Made by a program: the position numbers and the translations under genes
Part shown: piece after piece, positions 10,261 to 19,337 of the stretch
Layout of the letters: each line of letters begins with the position of its first letter
Numbering within the stretch: the stretch's first letter is position 1
Notes under the pieces: generated by a model
The model's input: only the letters and a program-made list of their open reading frames with translations
The model's database searches: none
What the model was told of the DNA's origin: nothing
NCBI GenBank assembly: GCA_977006965.1
Contig: OZ345361.1
Coordinates: 1,674,001-1,738,000, forward strand
Length of the DNA stretch: 64,000 nt
Direction of reading: 5' to 3'
From: Phymatolithon calcareum
Lineage: Eukaryota > Rhodophyta > Florideophyceae > Hapalidiales

Positions 10261-11028
10261 CCCACAGATCACCCTCTAGAAGCGGAAGTGTAGCACACGC
10301 TGATGCCTGGCCTATTTCCGGGCGATCGGTGTAATGCAGGACACTTTGCATCTTCTGTTGAAAACCTCGATGGTGGGGCAGGACGATGTGCGTCCAATAT
10401 GAGATATAGACCTAAGGCACTGCGTCACTCTGGGTATCATTCGCCACGATGAAATACACTACAATCACCTAATAGGCGTTCATTGGAGAAGCGACATGTG
10501 CGTGCATTTTATAGTTTGGCTAAGGTAACATGATGTGTTTGACTAGTCCATGCGTATAGGATGAAAGCAAGGGCACATACGCGACACGCGTCAGAACGGA
10601 TGCCTGTCCTCAATTATAGCTTTTATAAATTTTGTTTGGTTCAAGATGGACATCTTGATGTCTATTTTGAAGGATACTGCTTCGATCATCTAGATGCTAT
10701 ACCCTAGGTGATTAATTCCAGCTCTTATTATCCTAGTTCTCAAATTTGAAGCGATCTATTTCCGAACAACATGAGCAGTGCTCATGACCGTAGGCGAGTC
10801 GAATGTTCTCAAAATCGATCGCACTCCACTCCTGTGTTTGGTAAGATGAGACAGATCTCGATCATTCACTGTCCTTAATATCTGCCTTCTCAGACAGTGC
10901 ACATTTCAAAAAGCCTTTTCACCATTAAAATCAAAAAATTGATCTGCAGTTTACTTGTCGAACTTCAAGAGAGTCTAATGTGAATATAAGAACAGTCACT
11001 ACACTGCGAAAGGTGAAGGCTTGGTCGG

Positions 11029-11373
11029 TCAAAGGTTATTTCGGATGCACTTGCGAAGTCGACGAGCGTCGCTAAACGAGAAGCACGTTTCCAAGCGCAA
11101 GAAGTTGATGTGCCACGTTATAGTTTTCAAGCTGCAACGATAGATAATATCACTGAAGCGCTTGGACATCCTTTTCTTGAAACACTTTTCCACGTCGTAC
11201 GCATTAGCAATGTTGACACAAAGCTGACTTTTCGTGCAGGAGAAGGTGGCATGTTCTTGGCAAGAATGTAGGTCTGAAGGTGCGAGGTTAAAAAATTTGG
11301 TGCACGAAGCATCTGACAATTGAAGAGCGCATAAAAGCGCAGTGACGAAAACAGAGGCTCTTGAGGCGAACAT
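11029..11373 (-). CDS. Small secreted cysteine-rich protein, copy B
   Basis: It is identical in protein sequence to 3110-3454: 114 residues, N-terminal signal peptide, eight cysteines in the mature part. The TATA-like element upstream and the choice of the internal ATG (11371-11373) are as in copy A. Two identical copies raise dosage if both are expressed. No family is recognised. Confidence 0.55.
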   Translation of the reverse strand: MFASRASVFVTALLCALQLSDASCTKFFNLAPSDLHSCQEHATFSCTKSQLCVNIANAYDVEKCFKKRMSKRFSDIIYRCSLKTITWHINFLRLETCFSFSDARRLRKCIRNNL

Positions 11374-12168
11374 TTTCGGTTTGCTGTTCGGTAGAGGATA
11401 GTCTAGGTCTGCGCGAGTTCCTTTGTGGCAGTGACGGATGGATTTTGCGTTCATAGGCGTCTTAAATAGGGTGATGGATTTCCCTCTTGATCATGTTCTG
11501 TAGGTAGATATGTGCTGGCGAAGGTACTAATACTGCCCGATACGTCGACTCTGTCAGTCCTACTTCAAAGTCAACAGAGAGTCCAAGTCTTCATCATACA
11601 GTAACCTTACCTTCGCCAGTAGCGCATCTACAATGCATTCCTTCCGCGACTCATTCCAGGCCGTATATTGCATCTGATGCCACTCAGTTCCGGTCTGGCT
11701 ATCTCTCGGCAGCATTGCACCAGAAGAGTACTGTACGCAACAAAACGGTAGAACATCTGTGCCGGGAGAAAATCATAGAGACACTCAAATTTTTGAACAA
11801 GAACTTGCTTGAGAGTGTGTTCATGCATTAATTAAAAAAATTAATGCCTTCTTCAATAAAAAAAGAATGTCAGGAACAGCATATTGCTCTATAGAGTAAT
11901 GCAGTACATCAATCTATTTGATGAGCGGTACAAGAGCGTATTCTATGTACTTTTTTTTGAATATGGAATTTATTAAACGCCCTCAGTAACACTCATGAGA
12001 CTGCAAGGGAGATGCGTTTCAGCAGATACGTTGTAGCTTCGATCATATATTCAAATACTTGTAACCCGGGTTAACGTCGTAGCCCTAGCTGCAAAAACCC
12101 TCTCCCGTAAAAGGGCGGAGGGAAAAGCTTGGGGTCCACTGATCAGATATCTTCAATTGGTGCCTTGT

Positions 12169-12378
12169 CTATTCCATGTCGTCGTAAAAGACGATAGTGA
12201 AGAAGAGTAGCTTGTCTAGAGCTTTTTCAGTGATATCAATCTCCTCTTTGGTCAGTTGATATCTTCCGAGGTATTCTTCCAGGTTGCTCATGAGGATTGG
12301 TACAGTATCACCGAACTTGTATTCTATGTACTGTAGTCGACTAATGCCCTTCAGAGCACTGTAATCAACAGCTCCCAC
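12169..12378 (-). CDS. Weak ORF without ATG, copy B
   Basis: It is identical to the frame at 4250-4459. Open sequence without an ATG and without a recognised family. Confidence 0.2.
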   Translation of the reverse strand: MGAVDYSALKGISRLQYIEYKFGDTVPILMSNLEEYLGRYQLTKEEIDITEKALDKLLFFTIVFYDDME

Positions 12379-12695
12379 AAATTCGGTGATATCCTTTCGA
12401 GTAAAATCAATTGAAAAAATAAGATTCGCAGATTTGTTTCGATTTTTAAATTAAAATTGTAGACCCCAAAGGAGCACAGCAAGTCTGGAACGTCTACAGT
12501 GCAAAGTCGTAATTAAGTGGATTTTATTTAGAAGGTACCATGTGTCCCAATTGCCGGCAAGTCGACACCTTTCTTGCTTGTCTACAGTGCTTTATTGTCG
12601 ATTCTATTTCTTATTAACTCTTGGTCTTGCTTTTTGATTCATCCTTACTGATTCTCTGTTCTTTGATACTTGCTTTTCTTTGATCATGCTTTTAC

Positions 12696-12714
12696 TAGGG
12701 GAATGTTTCCCCTG
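12696..12714. mobile_element. Ultrashort palindromic insertion, copy in arm B
   Basis: TAGGGGAATGTTTCCCCTG flanked by CTTTTAC on both sides, as at 6134-6166. Confidence 0.7.
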
Positions 12715-12732
12715 CTTTTACAGTGCAAAGTC

Positions 12733-12787
12733 ATCATCTCCAATTTTTTGTTTTTTTGAAAAAAAACAAAAAATTGGAGATGATGAA
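12733..12787. repeat. Hairpin at the end of arm B
   Basis: The stretch CATCATCTCCAATTTTTTG is followed after a T/A-rich loop by its near-perfect reverse complement ending in GGAGATGATG. Arm A loses homology exactly in this loop, so the hairpin marks the duplication breakpoint. Confidence 0.75.
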
Positions 12788-13188
12788 TTTGCACTATTTA
12801 AGCGCATGAGGGTGCGGGGATTAGGGCAAAACTGAGGCATCATGACGAGGCGAGGGCAAGGCATGCAACTAACTCTCACAGTTCGGCCTGACAGTAGCCG
12901 AACAAGTAGAGAAGTCCTAACGTGCAGGTATGATACATGCAGCTAGAAACCCGCTAGAAAATGGAAGGTTGCCAACTTACTCCTTCAAAGGGACACCGGG
13001 CACCTCAATAAAATGAACAATTATTGTACAATCTCACAGTCGGGCATGTTTCTCATCCACTTTTTGCGCCACCGTTACAAAATATTGATATCTGTAGCCG
13101 ACACGTATAGTGACCTGGGAAAGCAACGGGAATTGTGATATCCCACGTGCATGGAGCATGCGATTTTTCGCATATAAGGAAAATGTAC

Positions 13189-14542
13189 GAGGAAATTCGC
13201 TGCATGGACCGAAAAAGGTGGCAAAATTCGCTAAATCGGCACCCCTTGCAATAACTACTACTCGTTATGATACACAGAGCACTCCATAGAAATAAACTTA
13301 TCAAAAAAATAATATTTATTTCATGCGCAACTCTCTATGCTTCAGCTCCTCGTCGCAAGTAGCATCTCCGTCATCGCTGGCGGTGAGGTCAATTATCATG
13401 GACTGAGCCGTTTTGCTGATGGGTTTTCGCTTCGCCTCAATAATATTGCGGATGTTCGGCTTGACGCATGTCTGCGAGAAGTGACCTTTGTTTCCGCACG
13501 AGGAGCCGTGACGGGACCTCATTTTGGACGGGAAGTAGGGCCTCTTGCGCTTGCGGCCCAGCTTAGCGACAAGGTCAAACGGACCAAATCATCCTGTACT
13601 AGCTGGTAACCAGTGACTGCAACACGAATGATGATGCCCTCGTGTTGCTTGGCCCACGCTATCAATAGCCATGCGTCCCACACCAGATCTTGTTTCACGG
13701 GTCGAACGTGACTCGATGCTGCGCCAAGCGTCTAGAACAATACAAAAGTGCAGCGACGACGTGAATACATGGCCGCTGGTGCTCTTCAAAGTGGCGGCAA
13801 GAGCATGTAGCGCGATAGTCGCTGTTAACTACCACAGGGAATGGTGTCACTTGGCTGCTAACAACAAACCTCAGCATGTCACTTTCGATGACCTCTGGCT
13901 CCACAAGCGGCTTCTCCGCTCAGAGGATTTTTCCTGGTGCTTCTTGTAGCAGCAAGGCGTGAGGAACTTGCCCGTCCATGTGCCTTGCCAATAGACGTGT
14001 TGTGGGCGATTACGAGGTTGACAACGTCGTCAAAGTTTGCTCCAGGGCAGTCACCCACCCTTAGCACGAGCTCCATCTTCTCCATGAGTTCAGACGGTTC
14101 GGGCGAGAGCGTTGTGAGTTAGCTTAGCAGTCGAATGCGACGAGGTGCAGAATACTTTGCGTTGCGGATTAGTAGTGTAATAATAAGGAAGCTGATTGAA
14201 GATAGGGGTAGTCAAGGAGCATGGGCAATTGGTACACTCAGTAGAACCCTGAAGAAGCCCACATGGACCCCTACCGAAGAGAATGAAGTGGCGCGAGCCA
14301 TTGACGTGATATTATGCAATTCTGAATAAGATAACTGACAACTCTCGATGCTAGTATAATGCGATTAGAAACGTGCCGACTTTCCTCAAGTTGGGACACA
14401 TGGTACCTTCTCAATAAATCCTTTTAATTACGTGTAATGATAAGCGGCTGTCTAGCTGAAATCATAACGAGTAGTAGTTTTTGCAAGGGTGCCGATTTAG
14501 CGAATTTTGCCACCTTTTTCGGTCCATGCAGCGAATTTCCTC
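13189..14542 (-). mobile_element. MULE-like DNA transposon, copy 2 (1354 bp, opposite orientation)
   Basis: It has the same terminal inverted repeats and exactly the same length as copy 1, but its internal relics read on the minus strand. It is flanked by a different perfect 10-bp target duplication, GAAAATGTAC (13179-13188 and 14543-14552), so it is an independent insertion and not part of the tandem duplication. Only about two substitutions separate the copies; one creates an extra upstream ATG in the first transposase relic. Confidence 0.93.
13316..14085 (-). pseudogene. MULE transposase C-terminal relic, copy 2
   Basis: It is the same set of broken frames as in copy 1: first frame 13879-14085 (with an extra ATG giving MEKMELVL), SWIM-finger frame 13695-13904 and zinc-knuckle frame 13316-13522. 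The frames do not join. No DDE core is present. Confidence 0.75.
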
Positions 14543-14561
14543 GAAAATGTACGTACGTACA

Positions 14562-14653
14562 AAATAGCACAATGGTGCTATCAAAAACGTTTTTTTAAAA
14601 ATAGCACAATGTTGCTATCAAAAACATTTTTGATAGCAACATTGTGCTATTTT
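14562..14653. repeat. 27-bp perfect foldback plus direct partner
   Basis: Arms 14598-14624 and 14627-14653 are perfect reverse complements (core TAGCACAATGTTGCTATC) around a 2-base CA loop. A direct partial copy of the left arm (TAGCACAATGGTGCTATC) lies just before at about 14565-14588. It resembles the collapsed end of an inverted-repeat element. It lies between MULE 2 and the gene at 15078. Confidence 0.85.
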
Positions 14654-15077
14654 GAACTTTTTGTCCTTGTTGAAAATCCTGCTGCTTTGTCGAGCATCAT
14701 AAAAATATCAACTATGATTACGAAGTTGCATGCGAAATATCGCATATAAGAGGTTTACTCATAGCTCGCCTTCTTTTCCATAAAATGTCTTTAGTTCTAT
14801 AGAGCAATAAAGGAGTCTTCTGAAGGCGAAGAGCATCTGTATAGAAGACAGACAGCCCTCTTCGATTATCAACAAGAAAAAAATTGGAAAACCGGTAATA
14901 TTCTGCAAGCTGTGAAGTTTTCTTTGCTTGATATGCGACTAATCGCATATAAGGTCAGCACGTGGGATAACCCATCCTATATGATAGCAAACGTTATCTC
15001 CTTCAAGAAGTGGGGTTCTTCTAATCGCTCACCGATTCAGCCCGTTGCTCACTTTCTCCTAAGTTCGTTCGAGCACG

Positions 15078-16571
15078 ATGCATGTTCAACTGGACTTGCG
15101 GATGTCCGTGAACGCCTGGAATGCCATAAAGTTTCTTCTCTTTGAATTCCTCATTTCCCTCGTTTTCGCCCGCCTCTGGGACAGTTCTCTCCGCACTCGA
15201 ACCCATCTCATAATTCGCAATGGCAATATGGCCAAAGTGTTCGCCGCGGGTATCGGCAGATTAACACCGGCCCAACTAAACGTCTGTAATTCACGCGCTA
15301 AAAATCCGTTTGGATTTTCAGCCACAACTGCTTCGAAACTTATTCTGTTGCTGGTGAACCTCCTCCTACTCGCTTCGCTGCTGGTCGCCGAGTACGGCAG
15401 CTCGTCCACGTCTGTCGTCCGCTCAGCAGAAGCCAACGTCACAACGGTTGCAAGACACCCCAAGCAGGGGCACTGGGATGCCCTGGTCCGCAATATTCTA
15501 GAGAAGAATACGAGCCTCAGCACGCTTTATCCTCTGAAACTTACCGCAGGGGACTACAGTTATGAAACCAACAGGGTGAGCATACAAATGTATAAACGCG
15601 TTCGAAACGCGTCCTCCAACTCTTTCCTACTTGCGAAGAAGGTTGCTTTGGAAGTAAGGCTTTGCGGAATGCTATTTACGTCTTGCAACAAATCGTTATC
15701 GGACGAAAGCCAGAACAGGACGTTCAGAGTGTATCAAGTCAACAACCTCACACTCTTCAAGGATAAGTTCAAGAGTCCAAACTCAATAGAAACAGACATC
15801 TTCATATCTACCGCTATCAAAGAGATTGGATGGATTGACTCGGCCAAGACAAAATTCACCAGTTTGCGCAAACCAAAAACACCGGAAAATGTTGCTTGCA
15901 CTTTCAGAAAGATTATCCTTACGCTCGATGCCTCTAGCTATCACCCACTGCATTGCGCCATGGACGTTGGCAACTTTACCAACATTTTCACGTACAAGGC
16001 ACAGGAAGATGTTCACGATGTTTTATTCGACGCGGATCCTAAGTTCAAGAACCCAACCGGGGTGGCCTACGTTGTCGGCGAGATTTACGAAGACAGTTTG
16101 TTCGGGGTACAGAAGCAATTTATTCCTTCCAATACAGTCGCCCTGATACAGACCCTGCATTATCTACAAATACTACAGAATTATGTGGACAAGAACTTAC
16201 TCAGAGTGCTCAAGGAGCAGAACGTTTGGGCGCTACTGGGAATGGTGTCTGGAAACAGCAACATAGAAGAGGTCAGCATCCAAACCAAGGAAGAAACTGC
16301 GACTATAAATGAACTCTTCCTTGCAGGAGTCGGAATGATCGTCTTCGTATGCGCCCTGCTTCTTGTTTTGAACTGCGCTGAAGGATGGGATGTTAAAAGC
16401 ATGTACACAATTCCTGTGTCTGATGCTGACCTACTGCTTCACGTACGAAAACTTGAAGAGGTTGGTCCGAGGACGGTAACGGGGGACTCAAGGTGGCCGG
16501 AGCTTTTCAAGAGGCGGGATGCTGAGGAACTGGAGTACTTATCGTTCACCGGAGATCCGTTATCAGCGTAA
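15078..16571 (+). CDS. Three-pass N-glycosylated membrane protein, divergent paralogue
   Basis: The 497-residue protein starts at the ATG at 15078-15080. Membrane segments lie at about 15-34, 86-105 and 409-431, the same layout as the 527-residue paralogue. The ectodomain carries many N-x-S/T sites (NVT, NTS, NAS, NRT, NLT). Conserved blocks are NAWNAIKF, IGRLTPA, EYGSS, SLFGV, WALLGMVSGNS, WPELF and LSFTGD. Overall identity to copies A/B is low outside these blocks, so the split is old. A piece of this gene was recently copied to 6215-6876. The family is not recognised and its function is unknown. Confidence 0.85.
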   Translation: MHVQLDLRMSVNAWNAIKFLLFEFLISLVFARLWDSSLRTRTHLIIRNGNMAKVFAAGIGRLTPAQLNVCNSRAKNPFGFSATTASKLILLLVNLLLLASLLVAEYGSSSTSVVRSAEANVTTVARHPKQGHWDALVRNILEKNTSLSTLYPLKLTAGDYSYETNRVSIQMYKRVRNASSNSFLLAKKVALEVRLCGMLFTSCNKSLSDESQNRTFRVYQVNNLTLFKDKFKSPNSIETDIFISTAIKEIGWIDSAKTKFTSLRKPKTPENVACTFRKIILTLDASSYHPLHCAMDVGNFTNIFTYKAQEDVHDVLFDADPKFKNPTGVAYVVGEIYEDSLFGVQKQFIPSNTVALIQTLHYLQILQNYVDKNLLRVLKEQNVWALLGMVSGNSNIEEVSIQTKEETATINELFLAGVGMIVFVCALLLVLNCAEGWDVKSMYTIPVSDADLLLHVRKLEEVGPRTVTGDSRWPELFKRRDAEELEYLSFTGDPLSA

Positions 16572-16763
16572 AAATAGTGCCTGCTGCATTCCCTCGACGT
16601 TCATTCCCTTGAACTGTTGTGAGTTTTACCTATTTTCCGGCAATAAGTCAGCGCCATCTGCTTTCCAGCATTAAATTTGATGCTCGACATTACAAGGTTT
16701 CCAGAGATACCGGAGGTACTCTTTTCTTCAGTGAAAAACCGATAGCATTTCTCAGGCGTATTT

Positions 16764-17723
16764 CTACTTTCTTGGAGGACGGCGACGTGCATTGCCCCTC
16801 GTGATTGCAAATCGAGCCCCACAAACCTTGCACATAGCTGCATTTTTCTTGACTGAACAGTCAAAAGTCGACAAACACACGGAGCACGTGAATCCATTAT
16901 CAATAACTTTCCGCGTATCAAAGCAACTCGCCCTAAAGTCAACCTCGCCTGGTATCGGCATTGCCAGAAACTCTCGACTCAATTGGTCCGGCAAAAACAC
17001 CGTTAACAACGTCTGCATCAGCGCCTCTTCATTCGGGCGAAAGTACACCCCCTTCGTCAAAAACGCGGCCTGTTGAAAGTACGTCGACCTCGCTTCTGTC
17101 CCACCAACCACACACGCGTCAATAGGCACTTTCATGCGTTGCGCGGAGAAGAAGCAATTCATAACTGGTACATATTGCGCCGGGTCATCACCTCCGGCAA
17201 GGACGGCTAGCACTCGCGCCTGCAATTGATTCTGTGTGCCGCCACTTCGAGCCTGTGTTGTTCCAGAGAGAGTCCGAGCGCGATTCACAATGCATAAAGC
17301 GCGCGCGAGTGCCGCCGACATCGGTGGTGCACGCTGCGAACCCTCTCTGGATGATGCAGCTGCAGAGGCGCGCACGGCAGCGGAGAGTAGCCCTCGCAGA
17401 TCGGATTCGGGAGAGGAGAAATCATCGTTGCCGAATAACGCGCTATCGCGCAGTCCATCGTTATCGGGTGACGGATACACGACGTTGTGTCCCGCGCTTG
17501 ATACGGCAATCACAACCGCACGATTGCCGCTGTGCAGAAGTTGGAATGCGTGCACAAATCCAATCACGCATTCACATACATCGCCTAGTTTCTGCAACGC
17601 CGTCTCCGCGGATGCACCCGATGAACGTAACCAAGACCATCCGTCCAGGTCTAGCAGCAATACCAGCAGACTTGGCGGGTCATCCGCTGCGCGTACTCGA
17701 AAATCTGTTCCCGAGGAGCGCAT
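16764..17723 (-). CDS. TFB4: TFIIH core subunit p34/TFB4 (GTF2H3)
   Basis: The 319-residue product is a subunit of general transcription and repair factor TFIIH in the nucleus. The N-terminal part has the vWA-like fold start (SLLVLLLDLDGW), then a middle block around VLAVLAGGDDPAQYVPVMNC and PIDACVVGG, typical of the family. The C-terminus has a zinc-binding C4 module (CSVCLSTFDC, CKVCGARF). Length fits yeast and human homologues (about 310-340). The ATG at 17721-17723 was chosen because the longer frame starts only with TTG. It is head to head with the carrier gene at 18101 across 377 bp that contain a palindrome. Confidence 0.92.
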   Translation of the reverse strand: MRSSGTDFRVRAADDPPSLLVLLLDLDGWSWLRSSGASAETALQKLGDVCECVIGFVHAFQLLHSGNRAVVIAVSSAGHNVVYPSPDNDGLRDSALFGNDDFSSPESDLRGLLSAAVRASAAASSREGSQRAPPMSAALARALCIVNRARTLSGTTQARSGGTQNQLQARVLAVLAGGDDPAQYVPVMNCFFSAQRMKVPIDACVVGGTEARSTYFQQAAFLTKGVYFRPNEEALMQTLLTVFLPDQLSREFLAMPIPGEVDFRASCFDTRKVIDNGFTCSVCLSTFDCSVKKNAAMCKVCGARFAITRGNARRRPPRK

Positions 17724-17770
17724 TCCAGTGCCGATGCACGGAACTGCTTGAATGCCATTCAATTGACTGT

Positions 17771-17801
17771 CCGTAGGTCCTTGTCAGACAAGGACCTACG
17801 G
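17771..17801. promoter_or_regulatory. 15-bp-arm perfect palindrome in shared promoter
   Basis: CCGTAGGTCCTTGTC and GACAAGGACCTACGG flank a single A. It lies 48 bp upstream of the TFB4 ATG inside the head-to-head promoter. No target duplication is seen, so it may be a binding site or a relic hairpin. Confidence 0.6.
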
Positions 17802-18100
17802 TCTATCCTTAAGCCTCCAAATGATTTGTATCATTACGGTATGATGAAATAATTCTACGAGCGCTGGCCTAGCTTGCATCTTCTAAATAGTACGCCAGTA
17901 AAAGTGCTTTGCTATAAAATCTGGCCAATAGAGAGCAGTATACACCTCGTCTCAATGGCTCCAGCAACACTGCGTGCGATGCCTCGATGGATTCGATCGG
18001 CCGGGAGTGACCAGACCTCCCCTAAATTTACTCTCTCTCTCCCTGTTGAATCTTTGCCTGGTGTGGCCGCGCTCGCGGGGATCCGCGGATCCACTGCGGA

Positions 18101-19039
18101 ATGGGGCGGGAGCCCTTAGTACCGCCGGGGGAGGGGCGGCGGGCAGTCCTTCGCGACCTTGTGGCAGGCGCAGTCGCTGGTCTGTGCTGTGATAGTATTC
18201 TGCATCCCGTCGATACGGTGAAAAGCAGATTACAAGCGCAACGTGGACCGCCATTTGCTTACAATTCAATGTGGCACGCGGTTCGTGCGATCGTTGCCGC
18301 GGAGGGGGTTCGACGCGGGCTCTATGCAGGCTTTGGCGCCGTACTTGCTGGCTCCTTGCCAACGCACGCAATAATGTTCGCAACCTACAAAGCTGCCAAG
18401 CGTGCTGCAGAGCCTTCCGCGCCTGATGAAATGCTTCCTGCTGTCGATCTCACTGCAGGTGCCTTCGGCGAGCTATGTGCACTCCCAGCATACACACCGG
18501 CAGAGGTCATTGCGAAGCGTATGCAAGTCGCGGCACTCGGCCCGGCGCGTAATTACCGCGGTACAGTACATGCCGTAAGGGTTATCAGCGCGACAGAGGG
18601 TGTTGCAGGGCTGTACGCGGGACTCTGGCCGACCATGCTTCGCGACGTACCGTATACAGCACTCCAGTTTAGCCTGTTCAGTGCAGGCAAAGATTATGTC
18701 AGTACGAATGGACTCAATCCACTGAGTGATGCACAGGCAACTGGGCTGGGGTTCGTCGTCGGTGCGATCGCCGCAGTGCTGACGAACCCATTTGACGTGG
18801 TTAAAACACGAATGCAAATCCAGGAAGGCGGCTCGCAGCGCAAGTACAGAGGCGTCGTACACTGCTTTCAGCGAATGATAAAGGAAGAAGGATTCTTGGC
18901 ATTAACTCGAGGAGTTCTTCCGCGCGTCATGTGGGTCGCACCAGGGAGTGCCATTACTCTTGGTGTTTTTGAGGCTGTTTCTCGCTACCTCCGCCAACTG
19001 GAAAAGACATCGGACCTAGAGGTTGGTGTATCTGCATGA
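18101..19039 (+). CDS. Mitochondrial carrier family (SLC25) protein
   Basis: The 312-residue protein has the three tandem repeats of the carrier family with signatures PVDTVKSR, PAEVIAKR and PFDVVKTR, giving six membrane helices. The blocks DSILHPVDTVKSRLQ and LRDVPYTALQFSLF resemble S-adenosylmethionine and iron carriers (SLC25A26 or mitoferrin types), but substrate cannot be fixed from sequence. The ATG at 18101 has a good context (GCGGAATGG). Likely location is the inner mitochondrial membrane; a plastid envelope is possible. Confidence 0.9.
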   Translation: MGREPLVPPGEGRRAVLRDLVAGAVAGLCCDSILHPVDTVKSRLQAQRGPPFAYNSMWHAVRAIVAAEGVRRGLYAGFGAVLAGSLPTHAIMFATYKAAKRAAEPSAPDEMLPAVDLTAGAFGELCALPAYTPAEVIAKRMQVAALGPARNYRGTVHAVRVISATEGVAGLYAGLWPTMLRDVPYTALQFSLFSAGKDYVSTNGLNPLSDAQATGLGFVVGAIAAVLTNPFDVVKTRMQIQEGGSQRKYRGVVHCFQRMIKEEGFLALTRGVLPRVMWVAPGSAITLGVFEAVSRYLRQLEKTSDLEVGVSA

Positions 19040-19337
19040 TACATCGATTGCATTGCCAAGGTCATCTCACCCTATCTGTCCAATGCTATCTCTCATATGG
19101 GAAGGGTTCTTCATTTTGAGGCAGATATTTAACTGTTTTTGTACAGAGGTTGTTCGCAAAGAACATTCGTTCCTTTTTTCGGTTTTTAGAAACCGGCCGA
19201 TACTACTCGTAGGAGGCCACAATTTTGCAGTTCAAAATTAAATTCAACACTAACTCGCATCCGCTCCAATGGGCAAGATCGAATCTGCTCCACTGATCGA
19301 TTTGTTGTTCTGCGGTTCCAAAAACAAACGATGAGCA

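Larger units (their letters stand above)
7920..12767. repeat. Direct tandem duplication, arm B (uninterrupted, empty MULE site)
   Basis: This is the partner of 1-6212. It is continuous through 12601-12610, where arm A has the MULE insertion, so it preserves the pre-insertion site. Homology ends in the A/T run around 12755-12767, where arm B continues into a hairpin and arm A into the gene fragment at 6215. The duplicate also extends left of 7920 by an unknown amount, because position 1 is already inside arm A. Confidence 0.95.

Noticed and set aside
13053-13304. 83-residue minus-strand ORF with a hydrophobic start
   Set aside because: It spans the left end of MULE 2, shares no family, and its first part is outside the element, so it is an accidental read-through.
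17236-17776. Two long plus-strand ORFs of 171-180 residues
   Set aside because: They lie antisense to TFB4, are rich in R and S and lack any domain; the minus-strand frame carries TFIIH motifs.
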